This document shows positions 45,590-54,199 of a stretch of 64,000 bases of DNA, piece by piece. The stretch is from Sediminicola sp963974715 (GTDB lineage: Bacteria > Bacteroidota > Bacteroidia > Flavobacteriales > Flavobacteriaceae). How positions within the stretch are numbered: position 1 is the first letter of the stretch; each line of letters starts with the position of its first letter. The stretch is from assembly GCA_963974715.1 (NCBI GenBank), contig CAXBDK010000005.1, forward strand, positions 247,152 through 311,151, given 5' to 3'. A model generated the notes under the pieces. That model worked only from the letters and a program-made list of their open reading frames with translations. It did no database searches and was not told where the DNA came from. Both the position numbers and the translations under genes were made by a program.

Positions 45590-45630
45590 ATAAGCGGGCA
45601 TCTTCCAACGGTAGAGGGCCCGTTTATTAT
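45590..45630 (+). terminator. Terminator after the small acidic lipoprotein gene
   Basis: AAGCGGGC at 45592-45599 pairs with GCCCGTTT at 45618-45625 (one G-U pair), followed by ATTATTT. Confidence 0.6.
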
Positions 45631-45670
45631 TTACGGAAGATTTAATTATTAATAAAATAAAATACTCGAT

Positions 45671-46006
45671 ATGGCCACAGAATATGCCAAGAACGAAAAA
45701 GATATTATTGAAGAATATAGAAGGAAAGGATTTACAGCTGGCTACAGGGTAACCGGTGGCAAACTTGTCGATCTTGAAACAAAATCCGGTTCTACCCCCC
45801 AAGAAGTTTTTATAATTGCCGAGCACCGTTTTGAAGGAATGAGCAATCCTTCCGACATGTCTATCCTGTACGTATTAGAAACGGCCAACGGTAGTAAGGG
45901 TACCATTCTTTTGGCCTATGGTCCCTCTGGAAATTTAGAGGCTGCCGAGTTCTTTAAAGAAATACCAAAAGGGAACTACGATCCCGGTGATAGTGCAAAA
46001 CCATAA
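45671..46006 (+). CDS. Conserved Bacteroidota protein of unknown function
   Basis: 111 residues. It contains the motif HRFEGMSNPSDMSILYVLE, then GTILLAYG, which marks a small family in Bacteroidota that public annotations often name phosphoribosylpyrophosphate synthetase. None of the PRPP-binding or ATP motifs of that enzyme is visible, so I do not adopt the name. A C-terminal Gly/Pro tail follows. Confidence 0.7.
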   Translation: MATEYAKNEKDIIEEYRRKGFTAGYRVTGGKLVDLETKSGSTPQEVFIIAEHRFEGMSNPSDMSILYVLETANGSKGTILLAYGPSGNLEAAEFFKEIPKGNYDPGDSAKP

Positions 46007-46297
46007 CAGCCCGCAGAAATCAAATCTTAATTTGGTTTCTTGGGGTATACAATTCGGTACCAATACCGCATAAATCGATAAGATGGACCTCTAAGCGCTA
46101 TTTCCATGGGCTTCTCCATCAAATTCCTTCATTCCCTGACGCCACAATCTTTGCAACCTTCCATTAAAAAAAGTTCAATAATGGCCAAAATGTGTCAATA
46201 ATGTTAACAACTGAAAAAAAAATAGCCCATCTTTGTCCATAAGCCCACAGCCTCTTAGTAACAAAAACCCCATAAGCCCTTTTTAAAGGGCAAGCCT

Positions 46298-46882
46298 ATG
46301 AAAATTCATTTAAAATATGATTTCAATTTGGTCTGCAAAACCATTTTACAGCAGCAATTGGAACATTTAAACCTTCCCTACCATATTCATGGGATCGGGG
46401 AAGTGGAACTGGAAAGGGACCTGACCCCAGATGAGCGTGAGCAGCTTGGCACTTCCCTTGGACAATATGGCATCGAAATCATAGATGATAAAAAAAATGC
46501 CCTGGTCCAACGGATCAAGGATACCATTACGGATATGATCTATAGTGATGGGAATGCCAAAAACTATAAGGTCTCCAGTTATCTGGCCGAAAAACTTGAT
46601 TATTCCTATGTATATCTTTCCAATATATTTTCTGAGGCCACATACTCTTCCATAGAAAATTTTGTGATCTTAAAAAAGATAGACCTTGCCAAGCAATTAA
46701 TAATTGAGAATACGCTGACATTGACGGAAATAGCCTACCAGTTAAATTACAGCAGCGTGGCACATTTGTCATATCAGTTCAAAAAAACGACCGGGTTGAC
46801 GCCGTCGACCTTTCAAAAAATAATAGAAAAGCGTAAATTTAACAGCGCAGAACGCACAACCACCTTTACCTCAAATAAATAA
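46298..46882 (+). CDS. AraC-type HTH regulator with N-terminal small domain
   Basis: 194 residues. N-terminal domain (1-75) with HGIGEVELERDLTPDEREQLGTSLGQYGIEIIDD, a ferredoxin-like domain seen in many Bacteroidota regulators, then two AraC helix-turn-helices: YVYLSNIFSEATYSSIENF and LTEIAYQLNYSSVAHLSYQFKKTTGLTPSTFQ. The stop is 7 nt before the response regulator gene, so it heads an AraC/RR/kinase operon (46298-49518). Confidence 0.9.
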   Translation: MKIHLKYDFNLVCKTILQQQLEHLNLPYHIHGIGEVELERDLTPDEREQLGTSLGQYGIEIIDDKKNALVQRIKDTITDMIYSDGNAKNYKVSSYLAEKLDYSYVYLSNIFSEATYSSIENFVILKKIDLAKQLIIENTLTLTEIAYQLNYSSVAHLSYQFKKTTGLTPSTFQKIIEKRKFNSAERTTTFTSNK

Positions 46883-46889
46883 ACTTTTT

Positions 46890-47336
46890 ATGAGCTTACA
46901 ACTTCTCAATGTTGTACTGGCGGACGATGATGAGGACGATAGGGTCCTATTTAAGGAAGCCATGGATGAAATCAGGGTCCGTACCAAACTTTCCCTATTC
47001 GAAAATGGACAGGAACTGATGGATTTTTTGTTGTTGCCAAATATTCTTTTGCCCCAGGTGGTGTTCCTGGATCTGAACATGCCCTTAAAAAACGGAATGC
47101 AGTGCCTGAAGGAGATTCGTGGCCATAAACGTTTGGATTCGCTCTCCGTTGCCATTTATTCCACTTCCTCTTCGGAAAAGGACATAGAGGAAACCTTTAT
47201 AAACGGGGCCAATATTTACATAAACAAGCCCAATAATTTTTCCATGTTAAAGGAAGCCATAGAAAAAGTCTTACAGATCAATTGGCAGTACCATACATCC
47301 AATTTGGACAAATCCAATTTTTTATTACGCCTTTAG
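46890..47336 (+). CDS. Stand-alone response regulator (Rcp1-like)
   Basis: 148 residues, receiver domain only: acidic pocket LADDDEDDRVLF, phospho-acceptor D61 in VVFLDLNMPLKNG, then the YSTSSSEKDIEE strand (Ser in the Thr position) and K in YINKPNNF. This Rcp1 type typically partners hybrid or phytochrome-like kinases. It lies directly between the AraC gene and the CHASE3 kinase gene (16 nt spacer). Confidence 0.93.
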   Translation: MSLQLLNVVLADDDEDDRVLFKEAMDEIRVRTKLSLFENGQELMDFLLLPNILLPQVVFLDLNMPLKNGMQCLKEIRGHKRLDSLSVAIYSTSSSEKDIEETFINGANIYINKPNNFSMLKEAIEKVLQINWQYHTSNLDKSNFLLRL

Positions 47337-47352
47337 CATCTATATTTGTTAA

Positions 47353-49518
47353 ATGGACCTGAAGAGAATTTTTTCATCCACTGTCACCTACGTGGTTCTC
47401 CTGATTGCGGCCATTGCCGTTTTACTGCTTACGGCCAGTATGGGCTATAAACAGATAAAGGGGCTGCAAAAATCAGCCGATATGGTGTCGCACACCTTGG
47501 AAACCGACAGGAGCATCAATAATCTTTTCTCGCACTATTTGCTTATGGAAGCGGAGACCTTGAGGGCCATAGCTGTCCGGGATACCGCTCGGCTTGCTTC
47601 ATGGAAGTCGTATGTCCTTCAGAACGATGTCTCCTATAACCACCTTCGTGTTTTGCTGGAGGACAATCCCACTCAACTAAAGAGGTTGGAAAGGATCGAT
47701 CTTTTACGGGATACCCTATTTTCCACTTTCACCCATCTTGATATGCGATTTACCGATGAAAGGATAACCACTGGAAAATCCAAGGCCCTTATTCTAAAGA
47801 TAACTGGCATACTGGATTCCATAAAGAGCACGAAGAATGCTATGGTGCTGGAAGAACAGGCCCTATTACAAAAAAGAAAGGACGATTATCAAAAGGAAGT
47901 ACTGTTTACACCGCACGTATCCTATCTAATGGCACTTTTCTCCTTGGGTATCTTCGTCTTTTCATTTCGAAAAATCAACAGGGACAAAAATCGGATGGTA
48001 CAGACCGAATCTTTTCTTAAAAATATCCTTACCACCACCAATCATATCATCAACCATTTTGAACCTATCTACTCCAAAAAGGGAGAAATAGTGGATTTCC
48101 GGATATTATTTACAAATGACCGGATCACGGAAGTCACTGGGGATGTCGCCACCGAAATTTTGGGCAAACTTGCTTCAGAAGTTTATCCCTTCCTTATGGA
48201 AAACAACATATTTGAGATATGGAAGGAATGCGTGGAAAAGCAAGAAATTAAGGACTATCAATCTACCTACGTCTTTCATGGGGAACGTATGTGGTTCAGT
48301 TCTACCGTCATCCCCTTAAAAAATGGGATTACGGTTACCACCAGGAACAATACCAATGAACGCATATCGCAAGAGAAACAAACCTATTTAAACAATCAGT
48401 TACAGATCCAGAACAGCATTCTGAACCAAATAAAGAATATTGCAAAGATCGGAAGTTATAGATGGTACCTAGAAACTGGCACTATGGAATTTTCGGACAA
48501 CCTGTACCGTTTATTGGGCCATGAGCCCAAGGATTTTGCGCCCACTATGGAAAATTATATGGCCTTTATCCACCCAGAGGACAGGGATCTGTTCCGGCGC
48601 AATGTTTCGGAAATAGGTAGAAATTTAAAAATCAAGGATTTTTCCTATCGTGTCACGACCAAAGACGGTAAGGAGAAGCACTTTTTTTCGAAATATCAAA
48701 TTCTGGAAAAAGAGGGAGGTGGAATCCTCATCGCCGTCATACAGGACGTGACCAAAGAAAAAAGCAACAAACTAAAACTGAAGGGGAAAAACCTTGAACT
48801 GAAAAGATCCAATGCCGAACTACAGTCCTTTAACAGGGTGGCCAGTCACGATCTCCAAGAACCGCTTCGAAAGATCCAAATTTTTATTTCCAGGATAAAC
48901 GATTCGGAAGTCGATCGGTTGACGGACAGGGGCAAGGAATATTTCAATAAAATAAACACCGCCGCCAGTAGGATGCAATCCCTTATCAGGTACCTGCTGA
49001 CCTATTCCCGGGTAAACGATGGTCATAAGGAATTTGAATATCTCGATTTGAACTCCATTATTGAAAAGGTACAGGAAGACCAGGCGGTCACCATAATGGA
49101 AACAGGTACGGAGCTGGTTTACAAAAATCTTCCGGTCATTACGGGAATCCGTTTTCAAATGGAGCAGCTTTTCAACAATTTGGTTTCCAATTCAATTAAA
49201 TACGGTCCAATCGATGGCCATCCCTTTATCCGGATAAGTACGGAGCTACATACGGTGGAAGAAAAGGATGTCGAGCTTTTTAAAACAGGAAAGGTATATT
49301 TTAAAATTTCCATTGAAGACAACGGAATTGGTTTCAATCCCGAATATGCGGAAAAGATTTTTGAACTCTTTCAACGCCTCCATGCCAAAAACCAATACTC
49401 CGGTTCAGGAATCGGTCTTGCGATCTGTAAAAAGATCGTGGAAAACCACAACGGATATATCCGGGCCACTTCCATTCCCGGAAAAGGTTCCACCTTTATC
49501 ATCTTTCTTCCCGTATAA
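47353..49518 (+). CDS. CHASE3/PAS sensor histidine kinase
   Basis: 721 residues. Membrane helix 1 (about 10-31), periplasmic CHASE3-like helical domain, helix 2 (about 194-214), two PAS-type domains (about 220-330, and 360-475 with FSDNLYRLLGHEP and SYRVTTKDGKEKHFF), HisKA with the phospho-His near residue 497 in FNRVASHDLQEPLRKIQ, and HATPase with LFNNLVSNSIKYG, EDNGIGFNPEYAEKIFELFQRL and GSGIGLAICKKIVENHNG. The likely partner is the receiver encoded just upstream. Confidence 0.93.
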   Translation: MDLKRIFSSTVTYVVLLIAAIAVLLLTASMGYKQIKGLQKSADMVSHTLETDRSINNLFSHYLLMEAETLRAIAVRDTARLASWKSYVLQNDVSYNHLRVLLEDNPTQLKRLERIDLLRDTLFSTFTHLDMRFTDERITTGKSKALILKITGILDSIKSTKNAMVLEEQALLQKRKDDYQKEVLFTPHVSYLMALFSLGIFVFSFRKINRDKNRMVQTESFLKNILTTTNHIINHFEPIYSKKGEIVDFRILFTNDRITEVTGDVATEILGKLASEVYPFLMENNIFEIWKECVEKQEIKDYQSTYVFHGERMWFSSTVIPLKNGITVTTRNNTNERISQEKQTYLNNQLQIQNSILNQIKNIAKIGSYRWYLETGTMEFSDNLYRLLGHEPKDFAPTMENYMAFIHPEDRDLFRRNVSEIGRNLKIKDFSYRVTTKDGKEKHFFSKYQILEKEGGGILIAVIQDVTKEKSNKLKLKGKNLELKRSNAELQSFNRVASHDLQEPLRKIQIFISRINDSEVDRLTDRGKEYFNKINTAASRMQSLIRYLLTYSRVNDGHKEFEYLDLNSIIEKVQEDQAVTIMETGTELVYKNLPVITGIRFQMEQLFNNLVSNSIKYGPIDGHPFIRISTELHTVEEKDVELFKTGKVYFKISIEDNGIGFNPEYAEKIFELFQRLHAKNQYSGSGIGLAICKKIVENHNGYIRATSIPGKGSTFIIFLPV

Positions 49519-49773
49519 TCCAAGGGATTTCTTTCTCCCCAAAAAGCCTCTTTACACCGCAATTATCTGTCAAACAGGTATTTAACATCTAATTATACGG
49601 TAAATTATGGTTTTTCATCCTGATTTTTCTGTATTTCATCCATAAAAATTGGGGGCATTATATGAATTATGTAATGGATTATTAAAATTGTGTAAGACCT
49701 AGGACGTATGTTTTGCCGAATTTTGGACCTAAGTTATAACAGCAACAACTTCAATCCATAAATAATTTGCATT

Positions 49774-49917
49774 ATGAACAACAGAAAACCTCTTAACCAA
49801 TATGCCCGAGTGGGACAGGTCCGTAAAAAAGAAGGAACTCCCGATGCCTTTATGGACAACTTTATTCTTGGAATGACCGAACAGACCTTTCATTTGGACA
49901 AAGAGTCGGATAAATAA
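49774..49917 (+). CDS. Small hypothetical protein (47 aa)
   Basis: Start ATG 49774, stop TAA 49915. The first half is basic (MNNRKPLNQYARVGQVRKKEG), the rest neutral to acidic and ends KESDK; soluble. No family recognised. It is followed 43 nt later by the lmo0937-like gene. An upstream TTG at 49688 and TATGTTTTG near 49708 could be a promoter. Confidence 0.5.
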   Translation: MNNRKPLNQYARVGQVRKKEGTPDAFMDNFILGMTEQTFHLDKESDK

Positions 49918-49960
49918 GTATCGCCACCATACGAACTATAAATTAAACGCACAACCACCT

Positions 49961-50107
49961 ATGTCCAAAATTCTAATACCGCTTACCATTTTATTTTTGA
50001 TCGGATGGGCATTGGGTTTCGTAGTTTATGATATTGGAACGGGCATACATTTATTATTGGCCTTTGCTGTATTTACTTACACCATAAAGACATTAAAAGA
50101 AGAATAA
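49961..50107 (+). CDS. lmo0937-type small membrane protein (DUF5670-like)
   Basis: 48 residues. Two hydrophobic helices joined by a short turn: ILIPLTILFLIGWALGFVVYDIGTGIHLLLAFAVFTY, with the GWALGF...G.IH.LL pattern of lmo0937/DUF5670 peptides. These are stress-induced membrane peptides of unknown function. Located 43 nt before the second AraC paralogue; possibly its target or cotranscribed. Confidence 0.82.
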   Translation: MSKILIPLTILFLIGWALGFVVYDIGTGIHLLLAFAVFTYTIKTLKEE

Positions 50108-50150
50108 GTGACCTTAGGTCAAAAAAAGAACACTATAAAGAGACAGCACC

Positions 50151-51173
50151 ATGAAAATAATACACCTGAAAACAACGAGTATCGCACAAATGTTCCAAGA
50201 TTTCCTTCAACATTTCGGAGGGGAACTCTCGGAAAATTCCAATGAAATCACTTTAAGCGTGGACAATGAAATTGCCAGTGGTCAAATCCGCGGGGTTTCC
50301 TTTAAACGCAGTATTTCCTATATAGAGTTCGATATCGTTTTTCAGAAGGATATCATTTTGGTAAACCATACCCCAAAATCCAGTCCCATTTATTTTGCAT
50401 ATTGCTCGGATGGCCATTTGGTCCATAGTTTTGGTTCCAATGGGGAGAAAAAACAGTTGGAAAAATTTCAGACGGGGATCCTTATCAACAACCATATGGA
50501 CGATAACGTCTTCTACTTTCAAAAGGAGGTGTATTTCAAGATCTCGACCATAGTGGTAAGTACCGATCCCAATTCGACTGCGGCCAATAATTTGAACAAA
50601 AAATTAAAGGATACCTTTTTCCCAAAAAGGGAAAATGAAAACTTTCTTTCTGTTGGATCCTATAATTTAAGGATCGCCGAAAAAATAAAACAACTGGAGG
50701 CCATTTCCCAAGAAGGTATCGTACGAAGCTTGCTCATTGAAGGAATAGTACATATTATCTTGGCGATGGAAATACAACAACATTCCGATGACGTAAACAG
50801 CATGGCACAAAATTGCGGTACCCTTTCACACCGGGAGATGGAGGATATCAGAGATCTTTCGGAGTTTATCAAAAACTATCCCGAGATCCAGTACACCCTG
50901 AAATACCTGAGTACCAAATCGGGTATATCCCCTTCCAAATTACAGGAAGGATTTAAATTGTTGCACGACAGGACCGTTACGGATTATATAAGGAACGTTC
51001 GTATAGAAGCTGCGGAGCATCTAATAAAGACTACGGACCTGAATATTTCGGAGGTTGTTTATACCGTCGGGCTGACCAGTAGGAGTTATTTTTCCAAAAT
51101 ATTCAAAGAGAAGTATAACTGCAGTCCCAAACAGTATCAGGACCACCAAAATACGTTAGCTGTTACAGCCTGA
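50151..51173 (+). CDS. AraC family transcriptional regulator
   Basis: 340 residues. Same architecture as the AraC protein at 43822: an N-terminal sensory domain (FKRSISYIEFDIVFQKDIIL) and a C-terminal HTH pair TLKYLSTKSGISPSKLQEGFKLLHD and LNISEVVYTVGLTSRSYFSKIFKEKYNCSPKQYQ. It starts 43 nt after the lmo0937-like gene. A terminator follows. Confidence 0.9.
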   Translation: MKIIHLKTTSIAQMFQDFLQHFGGELSENSNEITLSVDNEIASGQIRGVSFKRSISYIEFDIVFQKDIILVNHTPKSSPIYFAYCSDGHLVHSFGSNGEKKQLEKFQTGILINNHMDDNVFYFQKEVYFKISTIVVSTDPNSTAANNLNKKLKDTFFPKRENENFLSVGSYNLRIAEKIKQLEAISQEGIVRSLLIEGIVHIILAMEIQQHSDDVNSMAQNCGTLSHREMEDIRDLSEFIKNYPEIQYTLKYLSTKSGISPSKLQEGFKLLHDRTVTDYIRNVRIEAAEHLIKTTDLNISEVVYTVGLTSRSYFSKIFKEKYNCSPKQYQDHQNTLAVTA

Positions 51174-51206
51174 TATATATTGTGTGTAGGGAGATTTTGA
51201 TCCTTA

Positions 51207-51240
51207 TAAAACCAGCCCTCCCCGGACTGGTTTTTTTGTT
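51207..51240 (+). terminator. Terminator after the second AraC gene
   Basis: AAAACCAG and CTGGTTTT (51208-51215 and 51227-51234) with a GC-rich loop, then a run of T. Confidence 0.75.
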
Positions 51241-51292
51241 TTTAAGGTATGTTCAAAAAATTGAGGGGCTTATCATCATAATGCATGATGCC

Positions 51293-51802
51293 TTAATGAT
51301 CGCTTACTTCCTCCGACCCGTTCACGCCCAAGCGTTCCCTTGCCATGCTGTGAAGGGTCCTGTCGGAGGATATTTCCCTTTCAAGGGCCAAGCCAAACTC
51401 CTGGGATATTGCTTCGAGCCCCAAGGTCTTGGCATAGAGGGATGCCGTGCTATAGCCCGATATCTTATAATGCTTGATCCGTTGCCACCTTTCCAGAATC
51501 CCAACTTCCAAAAGGCCATCATTGGAGGTTTCCCTCATTAGGACTTCCATTTCCCTAATAAACAGTTCCATTGCGGGGCAGGTCTCGCCCGAACAGGATA
51601 TTTCCAACCTATCCCCTATCTCCAAAAGGTTTTTATGGTGGCCCTTGATCATTTCCAAATGTTCCGAAAAAAGTTTCCTTAGCCCATAGTCCGTCACCTG
51701 TGGCGCAATGCGGGCAAGAAAGTCGATCAATTGGCCCTCGGCGCTGTAGAGGTCTTTCAGTTGGTATTCAAATAAATCTGTAAATCTTTTCATATATTCC
51801 AT
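51293..51802 (-). CDS. YciF/YciE-type ferritin-like protein (DUF892)
   Basis: 169 residues. Signature FTDLFEYQLKDLYSAEGQL at the start, then HLEMIKGHHKNLLEIGDRL, EVGILERWQRIKHYKISGYSTASLYAKTLG and LALEREISSDRTLHSMA. YciF proteins have a rubrerythrin-like four-helix fold with possible di-iron ligands; stress-linked. The start is ATG 51802 or 51793, which cannot be separated from sequence alone. Confidence 0.92.
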   Translation of the reverse strand: MEYMKRFTDLFEYQLKDLYSAEGQLIDFLARIAPQVTDYGLRKLFSEHLEMIKGHHKNLLEIGDRLEISCSGETCPAMELFIREMEVLMRETSNDGLLEVGILERWQRIKHYKISGYSTASLYAKTLGLEAISQEFGLALEREISSDRTLHSMARERLGVNGSEEVSDH

Positions 51803-52103
51803 GTTAAGATGTTGGGGATGTATGTAAGGGCGTACATTCATAGGCGGCTCTTATACCTAATATACATAAATTCCTGTATAATAATTGTTTAACTACGATA
51901 GAAACTAAACAAATCTCAATTTAATTCCGGATTCCCATTATTTTTAATGCTATTGCCAAAATGGTTGCCCTTAAAAAACAGGTTTTATACCCTTCGATGC
52001 TGTTTAAAAAAATTTTTGCTTCAATCGATTACGGAAAGATCTTAAAAGAAAATTGCATAATGGCCAAAAGGAATTTTACCCTTAAATTAGTGCAAAAACA
52101 GCG
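51803..52103. other. Divergent intergenic region, 301 nt
   Basis: AT-rich spacer between the YciF-type and SDR genes; nothing further recognised. Confidence 0.4.
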
Positions 52104-52922
52104 ATGCAGGATTTAAAGAGAAGATTGGTCGATCAGACTGCCATAATAACCGGTTCCAGTTCCGGAATCGGGGCCGCAATAGCCAAATCAATTGCGATGG
52201 AGGGCGCAAACGTTACCATTAACTACCATGAGGACAAGGCAGGTGCGGAAGAGGTGGCACAATGGATCTTAGATCATAAGGCCGGTGGCAATGCGATTGT
52301 GGTAAAATGTGACGTGAGCAAAGAACAGGAAGTTCAGGATATGTTCCAGAAAACCATACAACACTTTGGTACAGTGGACATCTGCATTCCCAATTCCGGC
52401 ATCCAGATCGATTACGAACTGCATAAAATGCCGTTGGATGCATGGAACAAAGTATTGGACATAAATTTAACCGGGCAATTCCTTTGTGCACGGGAAGCCA
52501 TCTGTGAATTTCTGAAACGGGGGATGCGGCGGGAGGTTTCGCGTTCCTTGGGTAAACTGATCCATATTAGCTCCGTTCACGAAAAGATACCTTGGGCGGG
52601 ACATGCCAACTATGCCGCTTCCAAAGGCGGCCTGTACATGTTGATGCAAAGTATCTGTCAGGAATATGCCCATCACAAAATACGGTGCAACAGTATTGCA
52701 CCAGGGGCCATTAAGACCGACATCAATAAGGAGGTGTGGAGTACCGAAGAGGGAATGGAAAATATTTTAAAATTGGTGCCGTACAAAAGGATAGGTATTC
52801 CTGAAGATATAGGCCAAGCTGCAAGTTGGCTCGCCTCGGACGATTCGGAGTATATTAACGGGACCACCCTTTTTGTGGATGGGGGCATGAGCTGCTATCC
52901 GGGGTTTTATAATAACGGCTAA
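52104..52922 (+). CDS. SDR family oxidoreductase (glucose 1-dehydrogenase-like)
   Basis: 272 residues. Rossmann cofactor motif TGSSSGIG (16-23), catalytic Ser in GKLIHISSVHE, Tyr-x-x-x-Lys in NYAASKGG (near 170), PGAIKTDIN, and the C-terminal NGTTLFVDGG. The usual NNAG motif is PNSG. NAD(P)-dependent sugar or alcohol dehydrogenase; substrate unknown. No close partner gene. Confidence 0.92.
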   Translation: MQDLKRRLVDQTAIITGSSSGIGAAIAKSIAMEGANVTINYHEDKAGAEEVAQWILDHKAGGNAIVVKCDVSKEQEVQDMFQKTIQHFGTVDICIPNSGIQIDYELHKMPLDAWNKVLDINLTGQFLCAREAICEFLKRGMRREVSRSLGKLIHISSVHEKIPWAGHANYAASKGGLYMLMQSICQEYAHHKIRCNSIAPGAIKTDINKEVWSTEEGMENILKLVPYKRIGIPEDIGQAASWLASDDSEYINGTTLFVDGGMSCYPGFYNNG

Positions 52923-52935
52923 AGGAAAATCAATA

Positions 52936-53352
52936 TTAGAGAGGGGTCTCGGTACCACCGTCAACACGGCCCTCTGTTCCGATGACATGCATAAAATCGG
53001 AGGGGTCCTTTAACATTCTATATTCCTCCCCATTGATCGCTATGGGAAATTTGAGCACCTCTGGATGTTGTTGCAAAACCTTTAGCCAATCATGATCATC
53101 CATATCGACGTCTTCCGTACCGTATGTCTTGGTAAAGTCGGGATGTTTTTTGTTGATCAGGTCCGAAATGCCGATCCCCAAATTTTCGGCAAGATCTGCC
53201 CATTGGGTTCCGGTAACCTTGGTCTTGGAGATATCTATAGCCAGTACCTGCTTTTCGGAAGCGGAGACATATCCATAGGTCTGTTTTCCGACGGAGGTTT
53301 CAGAACTGTAGTACAGCGTAAGTTGCCTTTGGTTTTTATTGATCACGCCCAT
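52936..53352 (-). CDS. ArsC/Spx-like protein without catalytic cysteine
   Basis: 138 residues from ATG 53352 (ATG 53385 would add 11). The fold follows the ArsC family: first strand QLTLYYSSETSVGKQT, where active ArsC has NPACGTSR, then VTGTQWADLAENLGI, HPEVLKFPIAINGEE and a DPSDF ending where ArsC has the RPSE arginine motif. The Cys is replaced by Thr and the later Arg by Asp, so arsenate reduction is not expected. Such cysteine-less members recur in Flavobacteriaceae; role unknown. Confidence 0.65.
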   Translation of the reverse strand: MGVINKNQRQLTLYYSSETSVGKQTYGYVSASEKQVLAIDISKTKVTGTQWADLAENLGIGISDLINKKHPDFTKTYGTEDVDMDDHDWLKVLQQHPEVLKFPIAINGEEYRMLKDPSDFMHVIGTEGRVDGGTETPL

Positions 53353-53530
53353 GTCTTCGTTTCTATTTTTTTTTGTATTGTCCATATCGTAAAGGTAAGG
53401 GTCCCCTTGAGGGCCAAGGTGCTTAAATAGATTATTAATTGACCTAAACACCCAAAATGTGCAACGGGTTCGCTCCCTGGGCAATGTTGTCTTTTGGACA
53501 CAATCCACAGAATGTTTAACGGTAACCCTG

Positions 53531-54199
53531 ATGTCTTTCGCTTTTACGACCATTATTAGTAACTTACCAACTTACCCATTTAAAAAACCACTTTTGCGCT
53601 TGACCTTACTTTTATTTATGATCCTCCATAATATGAATGCCCAACATACCGTTCCGGAAACAGTGGAAAAGGAAGCGGTCCTTGCCCTTTCATTTTACCC
53701 TCAACTGGATAACTCCCATATTACCTTTAAGTTTAAAAAGAAGATCAAAAAATCGATCATGCAGGTAAGGCCAACTTTTTGGAGTTTTTTTAAATCCAAA
53801 AAAAACCGTCGCTATGTCATCCTTATAAGCGAACATTTCTCACTTGCCAACAAAAGGTTACGAATGGACAGTATCCCCTCTGAAATTCTTATCGGATGGT
53901 TTGGGCATGAACTGGGACATATAATGGATTATAAGAACCGAAGCAATTTGGGACTATTGGCCTTTGGGTTCAAGTACCTACTTTCCAACAGCTATATCGT
54001 AGAGGCCGAGCGGGCAGCGGATTCCTATGCCGTGGCCCATGGTATGGAACAATATATCCTGAAAACAAAAAATTTTATTCTTAATCAAGCAGGTGTATCC
54101 TTGCGCTATAAGGATAGGATCAAAAAATATTATCTATCCCCAGAGGAGATAATGACCATGGTAGAGGAACGGGACAAGAAAGTTGATCCAGACCTCTAG
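53531..54199 (+). CDS. Secreted zinc metallopeptidase-like protein (HELGH)
   Basis: 222 residues from ATG 53531, which gives a signal peptide (PLLRLTLLLFMILHNMNAQ). The zinc motif HELGH is in GWFGHELGHIMDYK, with the third-ligand candidate in EAERAADSYAVAHG, as in M48-like gluzincins. It is shorter than standard M48 peptidases and not assignable to a known subfamily; substrate unknown. The 4-nt overlap with the convergent GH3 gene is at the stop codons. Confidence 0.75.
   Translation: MSFAFTTIISNLPTYPFKKPLLRLTLLLFMILHNMNAQHTVPETVEKEAVLALSFYPQLDNSHITFKFKKKIKKSIMQVRPTFWSFFKSKKNRRYVILISEHFSLANKRLRMDSIPSEILIGWFGHELGHIMDYKNRSNLGLLAFGFKYLLSNSYIVEAERAADSYAVAHGMEQYILKTKNFILNQAGVSLRYKDRIKKYYLSPEEIMTMVEERDKKVDPDL

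Noticed and set aside
45671..46006. Naming the gene phosphoribosylpyrophosphate synthetase
   Set aside because: Homologues carry that label, but the protein is 111 residues with none of the PRPP or ATP-binding motifs; treated as unknown.
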